Assembly (NCBI GenBank): GCA_003484865.1
Contig: DMZT01000182.1
Span: 1-18,298 of the forward strand
Length of the DNA stretch: 18,298 nucleotides
Direction of reading: 5' to 3'
From: Stenotrophomonas sp.
Lineage (GTDB): Bacteria > Pseudomonadota > Gammaproteobacteria > Xanthomonadales > Xanthomonadaceae
Shown here piece by piece: positions 9,563 to 17,700 of this stretch. Position 1 is the stretch's first letter, and every line of letters begins with the position of its first letter. Position numbers and translations under genes: made by a program. The notes under the pieces are model-generated. The model worked only from the letters and a program-made list of their open reading frames with translations. It was not told where the DNA came from and ran no database searches.

Positions 9563-10066
9563 ATGAACATCGTCAAGAAGCTCGCTTTCGCTGTAGCGCT
9601 GAGCACAGCATCACTGTCGGCCAACGCCGCCGAATCCCACATCAAGGTCTACACCGATGTCGACCTCACGCTGGCCCTGCTCAAGGCGGACGGTAGTCCG
9701 CTGTCGGACACCATGGAGATGGTCCACGTGCCCGGTGACGGCCTGCGCACGGTCACCGAACGCGTTCGTGTTTTCACCAACGATGAAAGCAAGGACATCG
9801 AAGTGAACGTGATGCACGACCCGGTGCTGGTGCTGCAGACCGGTACCGGCCCGTCCGTGCCACTGACCGTCAGCCTCAACAAGACGCCGCTGACCGTCGC
9901 GGCGAAGGACTTCCGGGCCTCGGATATCTTCGATGGTGCACTGCCGGGTGCATCGTTCATCATGGATCTGGATATCGCCCAGACCACCAAGGCCCCGCTG
10001 ACCGTCGCCGGTACCTATGACGGCATCGTCAGCATCGCCATGAAGCAGAAGACCGCTTCGCCGTAA
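9563..10066 (+). CDS. CS1-type fimbrial major subunit (CooA/CfaB-like)
   Basis: This is the structural pilin of an alpha-class chaperone-usher pilus. The 167-residue precursor starts with a signal peptide (MNIVKKLAFAVALSTASLSANAA, cleavage near residue 23). The mature start, with VYTDVDLTLALLKADG, matches the N-terminal donor-strand region of CfaB and CooA (VDPVIDLLQADG). Family features continue with RVFTNDESKDIEV, VPLTVSLN, LTVAAKDF and the C-terminal TVAGTYDGIVSIAMKQ. No cysteines are seen, as in CS1-type major pilins, in contrast to type 1 pilins. AAGGA at 9549-9553 precedes the ATG. The frame remains open upstream to 9446 but a start there would bury the signal peptide. Export is by Sec; subunits are held by the chaperone encoded at 13985 and polymerise through the usher. 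Confidence 0.93.
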   Translation: MNIVKKLAFAVALSTASLSANAAESHIKVYTDVDLTLALLKADGSPLSDTMEMVHVPGDGLRTVTERVRVFTNDESKDIEVNVMHDPVLVLQTGTGPSVPLTVSLNKTPLTVAAKDFRASDIFDGALPGASFIMDLDIAQTTKAPLTVAGTYDGIVSIAMKQKTASP

Positions 10067-10074
10067 TACCCCAC

Positions 10075-10097
10075 GCCGGCCCGGATCCCGGGCCGGC
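10075..10097 (+). other. Perfect hairpin between pilin and usher genes
   Basis: GCCGGCCCGG (10075-10084) and CCGGGCCGGC (10088-10097) pair perfectly across the 3-base loop ATC; a small stem GGCCT/AGGCC (10098-10108) follows at once. There is no T-run, so it is unlikely to be a full intrinsic terminator. Its place fits a 3' stabiliser or partial stop that keeps pilin transcripts above those for the usher, as many pilus operons need. Confidence 0.6.
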
Positions 10098-10117
10098 GGC
10101 CTCAGGCCGTACTCCCC

Positions 10118-12841
10118 ATGAAAGCTCACGCACCCGCCATTACCCGGCTGGCGCTGGCGCTCGCCTTGTCGTTGGCCACACCGCTGGTCGCCACGGGCGG
10201 CGTCCCCGCCGGTTTTGAAGACCTGGTTGCCGGCCAGACCGAGCAGCTTGATGTGCGCCTGTTCGGGCGCACGGCGGGCCTGTCGCCGGTGCGCGTCACT
10301 CTTGAGAGCGTGCAGCTGGAAGATCCGGCGCGCGTACTTGAGGCGCTCGACCTCTCTCCCGAGGCCCAGGCAGCACTGCTGCCGGCCCTCTCCGAGCCAC
10401 TCCCGCGGAACAGCCATCTTGCCTGCCGTTACGGCGGCGGTAGCGCCGGCTGTGGCTATCTCGACCCACCCGAGGATCCCAACACCGTGCGTGCTCTCTA
10501 CGACGAAGGCGAAGGCGCGGTGCGTCTGTTCGTTGCCCGCCAGTGGATCAGCGCCGAACCGGCCGCCGATCGCTTCCACCAGGTCAGCAGCAACGCCGAG
10601 AATGCGTTCCTGCACCAGCAGACCGTCAATTTCAGTGGCGGCCGTGGCTACCAGGCGCTGACCGCACAAGGTGCCGGCGCGCTGGGCGTGCTGCAGCGCG
10701 GCCACATCGCGGTGGACTGGAACTTCAACAGCCAGCAGTACCGCGGCAGCCGGCGCCGCCAGGATTTCCAGTTCGACAACGCCTACTACCGCCATGACCT
10801 GGGCCAGCAGCACTACCTGCAGGCCGGGCGCATGGACCGCCGCAACCTGTCCAGTCCCCAGGGCGGCACCTTCAGCTTCAGCCTGCTGCCGATGGACCGC
10901 TTCGCCGGCCTGCGCGTGGGCACCACCCAGGCCTACGTGGACGCCGAGGCTGCCGTGCAGGCGCTGCCGCTGACCGTGCTGCTGGCGCGCGATGCGCGCG
11001 TGGATGCCTTCGACGGCGAGCGCCTGCTGCAGACCTTCTACCTCCAGGCGGGCATCAACCAGCTTGATACCCGCCGCTTCCCGTTCGGCAGCTACAGCGT
11101 GACCCTGCGCATCTACGAAGACGGCGTGCTGGTGCGCAGCGAAGAGGCGCCGTTCGACAAGGGCGGCGACTGGACCAACAGCAGCGCGCAGTGGTTCCTG
11201 CAGGGCGGCCGCCGCAACGAGCGCCGCAGTGACCGTTTCGACGGCGAGATGGCGGCCATGGCCGGCCTGCGCCTGCCGCTGGGGCGGACTACCGCCATCA
11301 CCGCCGGTGTCGCCGACCTCGGCGGGGTCAGCTATGGCGAGCTGCGCGTGGACCTGCGCCATGCCTTCGCCACCCAGGACATCCGCGCCACCTTCAGTGG
11401 CCTGCAGGGCAGTGATGGCAGCACCGGCCAGCAGCATCAGTTGTCGTACCGTCGGCGCGCGTCGTGGAACCTGTACCAGCAGCGCATGCGCGGCAAGGCC
11501 TGCCAGTTCGAGGACGACGCGCGCGACCGGCTGGGCTGCGCCGATTCACTCAGTGCCTCGATGGCGCTGCCGCTTGCCGGTGGCAGTGCGTATGTCGCCT
11601 ATACCCGGCGCCAGACCTGGAGCCGCGGGCGACTGCTTGGCGGGGACATCGACGACCCGTTGGCCGGGTTGGACCCGCTGCTGCCGCCGTGGGAGCAGCG
11701 ATACAGCCGCGAGCCCAGTCTCACCCGCACCTGGCAGGCCAGCTACAACCGCGTGCAGCGCTGGCAGGAGTTCAGTATCTCCACCCGCGTCGGCATGTGG
11801 CAGCAGCAGAGCCACAGCAGCCTGCGCGACGGCCGGGACCGCGGCATCTTCCTCAACCTCAGTCTGACCCGCCTGCAGCGCGGTGACCGCGGCACTTCGC
11901 AGCGCCGCTACGGTCTGGACGTGCGCCAGCCACAGCACGCGCGGCCGGAGGTCAACTACAGCGCCGGGCAGACCCTGCGCCAGGACGTGGAGGCGCAGTA
12001 CCGCGAAGCCACCGTGGACCTGCGTGGCAACAACAGCGACCGCTACAGCGCCGCGCTCAGCGCGCAGCTGCAGAACAGCATCGGCCACACCGGCGGCACG
12101 CTGGCCCACTACCAGCAGCGCGGCCGCACCGAGATGGCCTACAGTGCCACCCACAGCTCCGGCCTGGCGCTGGGCCGGCACGGCTTTTACTGGGGCGGCG
12201 GGCTGGGGGCCGAGGCCGGCCTGGCTGTGCAGGTGGACGACACCGACGATCTGGAACTGACCGGCGTCGCCGCCGAGCTGCAGGTGGGCGGTCTGCGCCG
12301 GCAACGGCTGGCACTCGGCGAGCGCCGCCTGTTGCCGCTGCCGGCCTACCAGAGCCACCGCGCCGAAGTGCAGGACGCCAGCGCCCTGAACAGCGATGCC
12401 GCGATCCGTGTGACCGGCGTGGGTGGCTCGCGCCCGGTCTTCCTGTCGCCCGGCCGGCTGGTGCAGATGCCGGTGCCGATCGAGGTGACCTACACCTTCA
12501 TCGGCAACGCACGCGACATCGCCGGGTTGCCGTTGGGCGGCGCCCGCATCCTCAATGCACCGGTGCCTGGCACCGGCAGCAACGGCGGCTTCGTGGCTGA
12601 CTTCCCGCGCCGCGAACGCACCTTGTACCTGCTGCAGGAGGACCGCCTGTTGCAGTGCCCGCTGCAGGTGCGTGAGCGACGCAGCGTGGTGATGCTGGTG
12701 GGCACCGTGCAGTGCGAGCCGCTGGGCGTGGCGCAGTTGCCGGCGGAGATCCGCCAGCAGGCGCGGGTAACCCGATTACTGCAGGAGCAGGCCCTGCTGG
12801 CGGCCACGCCGCAGACGGCCTCTGCGGGAGGCACGCCATGA
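10118..12841 (+). CDS. CS1-type outer-membrane usher (CooC/CfaC/TcfC-like)
   Basis: This protein is the outer-membrane channel that recruits chaperone-pilin complexes and secretes the growing pilus. The 907 residues begin with a signal peptide (about 1-27, LALALALSLATPLVATGG) and a cysteine-containing N-terminal domain (CRYGGGSAGC, near 100-110). A long beta-barrel follows, rich in alternating aromatic and polar strands (for example TFSFSLLPMDRFAGLRVG and WFLQGGRRNERR). It closes with a C-terminal domain with a Cys pair (LLQCPLQVRER, VGTVQCEPLG). Length and composition fit the CooC/TcfC branch, not the FimD branch. The neighbouring CS1-type pilin, tip protein and chaperone settle the assignment. 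The start at 10118 lacks a clear ribosome site, unlike the other pilus genes, which may keep usher levels low. The stop overlaps the tip-adhesin ATG (ATGA). Confidence 0.88.
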   Translation: MKAHAPAITRLALALALSLATPLVATGGVPAGFEDLVAGQTEQLDVRLFGRTAGLSPVRVTLESVQLEDPARVLEALDLSPEAQAALLPALSEPLPRNSHLACRYGGGSAGCGYLDPPEDPNTVRALYDEGEGAVRLFVARQWISAEPAADRFHQVSSNAENAFLHQQTVNFSGGRGYQALTAQGAGALGVLQRGHIAVDWNFNSQQYRGSRRRQDFQFDNAYYRHDLGQQHYLQAGRMDRRNLSSPQGGTFSFSLLPMDRFAGLRVGTTQAYVDAEAAVQALPLTVLLARDARVDAFDGERLLQTFYLQAGINQLDTRRFPFGSYSVTLRIYEDGVLVRSEEAPFDKGGDWTNSSAQWFLQGGRRNERRSDRFDGEMAAMAGLRLPLGRTTAITAGVADLGGVSYGELRVDLRHAFATQDIRATFSGLQGSDGSTGQQHQLSYRRRASWNLYQQRMRGKACQFEDDARDRLGCADSLSASMALPLAGGSAYVAYTRRQTWSRGRLLGGDIDDPLAGLDPLLPPWEQRYSREPSLTRTWQASYNRVQRWQEFSISTRVGMWQQQSHSSLRDGRDRGIFLNLSLTRLQRGDRGTSQRRYGLDVRQPQHARPEVNYSAGQTLRQDVEAQYREATVDLRGNNSDRYSAALSAQLQNSIGHTGGTLAHYQQRGRTEMAYSATHSSGLALGRHGFYWGGGLGAEAGLAVQVDDTDDLELTGVAAELQVGGLRRQRLALGERRLLPLPAYQSHRAEVQDASALNSDAAIRVTGVGGSRPVFLSPGRLVQMPVPIEVTYTFIGNARDIAGLPLGGARILNAPVPGTGSNGGFVADFPRRERTLYLLQEDRLLQCPLQVRERRSVVMLVGTVQCEPLGVAQLPAEIRQQARVTRLLQEQALLAATPQTASAGGTP
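12826..12831 (+). promoter_or_regulatory. Ribosome binding site that sets the tip-adhesin start
   Basis: GGGAGG lies 6 bases before the ATG at 12838. That ATG starts a clean signal peptide. The frame is open from 12712, but the extra residues are an out-of-frame reading of the usher end, so 12838 is the start. Confidence 0.7.
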
Positions 12842-13968
12842 ACCGGCGCGGTGTGTGGGTCGTGATGCTGCTGATGGCGCTGTTGGTGGTGATGCCGAAG
12901 GCGTGGGGGCAGCGGCCGCCGGAGACGCATCCGGTGAGTGCCACGCAGAACATTGTGATGTCGTGGGATCGGTCGGCGATGCCAGGGGACATCGACCTTT
13001 GGGTGCCTGAAGTTGTCCTCGGATACAGCGCGGACAAGTCTCTGAAGTATGGTCAGCTCCACCTCACGTGTGCCGCGTCAACTGATCCAAGGATGGGCGC
13101 TTGCCCGGTCACGGGCGTTGCAACTAGCGCCACCGGTTCAGCAATGATCGAGGTACAGGCCACAGAGCGGCGCTCGGGTCTGCGTACAAACTTCTCAGTG
13201 AAAGGCTGGATCAATCGAGGCATGGAGACGCGCATATGCGGTTCCTACTGGCTCGACCCCATTCGTCCACCATGGATTGCAGCCAAAGATGACTGCGGTG
13301 GCGAATCTTCCGTTGGAACCAGAGCTGCTCTGCTGATACCGGTGGAGGAGATGTCCAGGCTTGTAGCCGGACACTGGGATGCTGAACTTGTTCTTGCGTT
13401 GCATGACGAGCTGGCGGGGCCGGCGGTCGCGACGTATCGCTTCACGTTTGATCTGACCATCACCGACCGCAACGCCGTCTCAATCTACTTCCCAGCCTTC
13501 CACCACGTCACCCCCCTGGTTCAACTCAACTCCGATTACGACCCTATACGGCAGACGGTAGGCGGCCGTACCTCACTCGAGATGTGTCTCTACGACGGAC
13601 TTGGCTCCCAGGCCCAGTACCTCGGCGTGACCGTGCGTGACCGCAGTGGCAAGCCGCCCGGTCCCGGTGGCTATTCGCTCTGGCATACCGATGGTGGCAG
13701 CGACGACACCCGTCGCCTGGATTACACCGTCACCTTGGACCATAACGGCGCCCCGGTGTCCATGCCCAACGGTGTGGAGCAACAGCTGCATGGCATCGAT
13801 ACCGCTCAGTTGCGGCTGGTGCTGTTGCCCGGCATGAGCCAACCGGTGTTCTGCGTGCCCACACCGATCACCTTCGATATTCCGCGCGTCCCCATTTCCA
13901 CCCAGCAGGCCGGCACCTACTTCGGCGAGCTGCAGGTGGAGCTGCGCGTCCCCACGGTCACGCCCTGA
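12838..13968 (+). CDS. Pilus tip adhesin, CfaE/CooD-like minor subunit
   Basis: This 376-residue protein is predicted to cap the pilus, start its assembly and bind the host or surface ligand. A signal peptide (about 1-24, ending PKAWG) is followed by an N-terminal adhesin domain (about 25-200) and a C-terminal pilin domain (about 205-376). Six cysteines, at 78, 89, 134, 153, 250 and 339, sit in the same contexts as those of CfaE: LTC...GACP, two in the mid region, MCLYDG and VFCVP. Other CfaE-like stretches are ALLIPVEEMSRLVAGHWDAEL, ITDRNAVSIYFPAF, GGRTSLEMC and AGTYFGELQVEL. It overlaps the usher stop and ends 16 bases before the chaperone. Bases of about 13000-13560, mostly the adhesin domain, have lower GC (53-58% in lines counted by hand) than the rest (72% at 13621-13680). 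Confidence 0.85.
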   Translation: MNRRGVWVVMLLMALLVVMPKAWGQRPPETHPVSATQNIVMSWDRSAMPGDIDLWVPEVVLGYSADKSLKYGQLHLTCAASTDPRMGACPVTGVATSATGSAMIEVQATERRSGLRTNFSVKGWINRGMETRICGSYWLDPIRPPWIAAKDDCGGESSVGTRAALLIPVEEMSRLVAGHWDAELVLALHDELAGPAVATYRFTFDLTITDRNAVSIYFPAFHHVTPLVQLNSDYDPIRQTVGGRTSLEMCLYDGLGSQAQYLGVTVRDRSGKPPGPGGYSLWHTDGGSDDTRRLDYTVTLDHNGAPVSMPNGVEQQLHGIDTAQLRLVLLPGMSQPVFCVPTPITFDIPRVPISTQQAGTYFGELQVELRVPTVTP

Positions 13969-13984
13969 CCTTCCAGGAGCTTCC

Positions 13985-14680
13985 ATGAAAATGCCAGTCC
14001 TTGTTCTGTTGTCCCTGTCGCTGCTGCTGGCGGCACCTGCACACGCCAATCTCACCGTGCACCCCATGCGCGCGGCGGTCGATGGCAAGCGCAGCACGCA
14101 GATCCGCATCTATTCCCAGTCCACCCAGCCGCAGTACATCCAGACCTCCTTGCGCCGTATCGTCGACGCCGCTGGCGACCAGGAGCATGAGGTCGACGTC
14201 GATCCCAGCGAAGCGGCCATCGCGGTCACGCCGGGCAAGTTTGCCCTGGCCGGCGGTGGCAACCGTCTGATCCGCGTGATTCCGCTGCAGCCCGTGCAGG
14301 CCGAGACCGCTTACCGCATCTACTTCGAGGGCGTGCGCGGTCCGGACGAACGTGACCAGGCCGCGGGCGAGGGCGCCCAGGCCAGCATTGGCGTGAACCT
14401 GGTATGGGGGGCGTTGGTGAACGTATTGCCCGTCGACGGCACGGTGGACGTTCGTGTGCAAGGCGACCAGCTGCGCAACGCCGGCACGTTGCGCCTGGGC
14501 ATCACCAGCATCGCCGACTGCGATGGCAGCCAATGCACCGCGCACGACCTGTCGCGCAGCCTGTATCCCGGCAGCGCACTGCCGCTGCCGTTCGCCATGC
14601 AGCCGGGCCACACCGTACAGCTGCGCTACCGGCTCACGCGCGATGGCAATCGTGAACACGTGCAGACCCTCACGCCCTGA
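13985..14680 (+). CDS. CS1-type periplasmic pilus chaperone (CfaA/CooB-like)
   Basis: This 231-residue protein is exported to the periplasm, where it folds pilin and tip subunits by donor-strand complementation and delivers them to the usher. The signal peptide is about 1-22 (LVLLSLSLLLAAPAHA). The first domain shows NLTVHPMRAAVDGKRSTQIRIYS, the usual N-terminal strand with a basic cluster, and RLIRVIPLQPVQAETAYRIYFE. The G1-strand-like stretch SIGVNLVWGALVNVLP has alternating hydrophobic residues, as needed to complete a pilin fold. Two cysteines lie close together in ADCDGSQC in domain 2. AGGAG at 13975-13979 precedes the ATG. The chaperone is last here; in E. coli CS1 and CFA/I operons it comes first. 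The family assignment relies on sequence pattern plus operon context. Confidence 0.87.
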   Translation: MKMPVLVLLSLSLLLAAPAHANLTVHPMRAAVDGKRSTQIRIYSQSTQPQYIQTSLRRIVDAAGDQEHEVDVDPSEAAIAVTPGKFALAGGGNRLIRVIPLQPVQAETAYRIYFEGVRGPDERDQAAGEGAQASIGVNLVWGALVNVLPVDGTVDVRVQGDQLRNAGTLRLGITSIADCDGSQCTAHDLSRSLYPGSALPLPFAMQPGHTVQLRYRLTRDGNREHVQTLTP

Positions 14681-14737
14681 ATCCCCACACCTGCCTGCTG
14701 CGCAATGCCGGGCGGCTCCCATCTCGTTTCGTTCCCC

Positions 14738-14743
14738 AAGGAG
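14738..14743 (+). promoter_or_regulatory. Ribosome binding site of the autotransporter adhesin
   Basis: AAGGAG sits 5 bases before the ATG at 14749, a strong site. No promoter or T-tailed terminator is visible in the 68 bases after the chaperone stop, so the adhesin may be read through from the pilus operon. Confidence 0.65.
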
Positions 14744-14748
14744 TTCTC

Positions 14749-17700
14749 ATGAACAAAATCTATCGCCGTGTCTGGTCCACCGCCCTGCAGTGCTGGGTCG
14801 TTGCCAGTGAGTTGGCTTCGGTGCGTGGAAAGCGTGCGCAGGCGTCAGGCCGAAGCGCGGCGCTGATCGCATTGCTGGGTCTGGCCCCAATGACTGCTGC
14901 GGCGGTCGAAGCCGCTGACGACGACGCTGATTGGTGGGAACGCCAAGTGTTGAGTGCCTTCCACGCCATGTCGGTGGCCCCGTCCGGCAATGCCGTGGTC
15001 ATGGGCGTGATCAAGGGGTCGGTATATGGGAATACCTCTGCTGCAAACTGGAGCCTGGTGACCGCTGAAGAAACCATGGCGCTGGGCGGTGAGGCCGGTG
15101 CGAACGGCTACGGAAGCTTTTCCGCAGGGATCAAGAGCCGGGCAAACGGTGCCGGTGGTGTAACCGTGGGCAATTTTGCTGAAGGCAACGGTCCCGACAG
15201 CACGGTGGTCGGCTACCGGGCCAGCGCGACCAACGGTGGCTATGGCACCGCGGTGGGGGCTGGCGCTATCGCCAATGGGCTGGGGACGACGGCCCTTGGC
15301 AACGGCTCGAAGGCGTACACCGAGAACTCCGTCGCCGTTGGCAGCGGCTCCAAGACCCATGATGGGGCGGGCATCGCCAAAATTGCCATTGGGGGTGACG
15401 CCTATGCAGGCAGCAGCGGCTGGACAGGCGCCATTGCAGTAGGTGGTGAGTCGCGCGCCGAATTCGACGGAGTGGCGCTCGGCTACGAATCCTTGGCCGT
15501 AGCGCGCGGCGCGGTGGCGCTTGGACGGGGATCGAGCGCAACTGAAGTCGACACCGTCTCCGTCGGCAATTACCTGACCAAACGCCGCATTGTGAACGTT
15601 GCAGACGGCGTGCTGAACGCATCGAGCACTGACGCGGTGACTGGCCGGCAACTCAACGCCACCAATGAACGACTGACCGCTGCCACGACGACTGCAAACG
15701 CGGCACGCACCACCGCCAATACGGCCAAATCCACCGCAGATCGCGCTCTGGCTGCTGCCTCGCTGGTCACGCAGACGTCGACCAGCAGCACGATCCGTGT
15801 CGGCGCTTCCAACACTGGCACCGTGCTGGACGTGGCCAACCGGAATGGAACCAAGCGCCGCATCCAGAACATCGACAACGGCGTGTTGAGCGCCACCAGT
15901 ACCGATGCGGTGACCGGGCAACAGCTGCACGCTACCAACCAGGCCGTGAGCACGGCCACCAGCACCGCTACGGCAGCCAAGACCGCTGCCGATGGGGCTG
16001 CGGCCAAGGCGACGGTGGCCGCCAACACCACGGCCACCGGCACCGCCATGACGGCGGCCAATAAAGCCACCGCCACCGGCACCGGCGCATTGGCCAGCGG
16101 CACCTCGGCCAAGGCGCAGGGGACGCACGCCACGGCGCTGGGCTTCAGTGCGCAGGCGACCGCCAACCAGGCCACGGCGGTCGGCCGCGAGGCGGTCGCG
16201 ACCGGCAGCTACGCCACGGCATTGGGCAACCTGGCCAAGGCAGGCGGGGGCAGTGCGCTGGCACTGGGCGATCGCAGCAGCGCCACCCATGGCAATGCGG
16301 TGGCCTTGGGCGCCGGCTCTGTCACCGCTTCGGACAATTCGGTTTCTGTGGGTAACGCCAGCGGGAAGCGCAAGATCCAGTACGTGGCGGACGGCACCAT
16401 CGGCGCGGGCAGTACCGATGCGGTCACCGGCAGCCAGCTGCACGCGACCAACACCCTCGTCGGCACCGCACAGAGCACCGCCACCAGTGCGCAGACCGCA
16501 GCGGGTGCGGCCCAGCGCACGGCCGATGGCCTGACTACCCGCGCAACCGCATTGGAGGGCTTGGTCAGCCAGACGGCAGTCGCTGGCCCTGTGCGTCTTG
16601 GCGCGCAGAACACGGGCACGACGCTGGATGTGCGCAACAAATCCAACGCCAACCGCAAGATCAGCGGCGTGGCCGATGCAACGCTGAGCGCCACCAGTAC
16701 CGAGGCGGTGACCGGCAAGCAGCTCGCGGCTACCAACACCAGCGTGACGGCAGCGCACAGCGCTGCGACGACGGCACAGACCGCCGCGACCGATGCACAG
16801 CGAACGGCGGACGGGGTAGTGACGCGTGCGACGGCGCTGGAGGGCCTGGTCAGCCAGGTGTCGGCGACGGGCAACCTTCGCCTGGGTGGGCAGAACACCG
16901 GTACCGTTCTGGACGTCCGCAACAAGTCGAACGCGGCACGCAAACTGAGCGGCGTGGCTGATGGCACCGTGAGTGCCACCAGCACCGAAGCGGTAACCGG
17001 GAAGCAGCTCAATGTCACCAACACCAATGTGACCGCAGCGCAGAACGCGGCAGCCACTGCGCAAACGGCAGCAACTGCCGCACAGCGAACGGCGGACGGT
17101 GTGGTAGGCCGTGCGACGGCGCTGGAAGGCCTGGTCAGCCAGGTCTCAGCAAGCGGAAACCTGCGCTTGGGTGCTCAAAACACCGGCACCACGCTGGACC
17201 TGCGCAACAAGTCCAATGCAGCGCGCAAGCTGAGCGGTGTGGCGGATGGCACCCTGAGTGCGACCAGTACCGACGCGGTTACAGGCAAGCAGTTGTTCGG
17301 TACCCAGCAGAAAGTGACGGCCCAGGAAGGGGTGCTGGCGACGCACGCCTTGCAGCTGTCCGGGCAGGATGGGCGCATCACGGGCAACCGTCGTGACCTG
17401 GATGCGTTGCGCACCGAATTCGAGAACTTCGATCCCGACTTGGACGGTGTGGTGAAGTTTGCTGCGGACGGTAGCATTGATATGAACGGTGGACGGGTGC
17501 GTGGACTGGCTGCGGGCGATGTGAGCTCGGCGGCGAGTACGGATGCGGTTAATGGTGGGCAGTTGTTTGCCACCAATCATCGAGTTTCCTTGATGGAAAG
17601 CGCCGGGCGGTTTGTTGCTGTGGACTTTGATGAAGAGAGCTCTTCTGCAAAAGCAGGTGAGTTCTCCGTTGCTATTGGCGGTAGCGCAGAGGCAGGTGAG

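Noticed and set aside
10075..10108. Canonical Rho-independent terminator after the pilin gene
   Set aside because: The stem is strong but no T-run follows, and the usher must be transcribed from the same operon. Recorded as a hairpin instead.
12712..12837. Upstream extension of the tip-adhesin frame
   Set aside because: It is the usher 3' end read in another frame; the ATG at 12838 has a ribosome site and a signal peptide.
14406..14411. G6 run in the chaperone gene as a phase-variation site
   Set aside because: Six bases are too few for efficient slippage, and the gene is intact; such runs are expected by chance at this GC.
14845..17064. Minus-strand open frame of 739 codons opposite the autotransporter
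   Set aside because: Its repeats simply mirror the 95-residue repeats of the sense gene; no start signal or known domain.
16411..17265. CRISPR-like array
   Set aside because: The 285-base repeats are protein-coding and in frame, with no short palindromic repeats or spacers.
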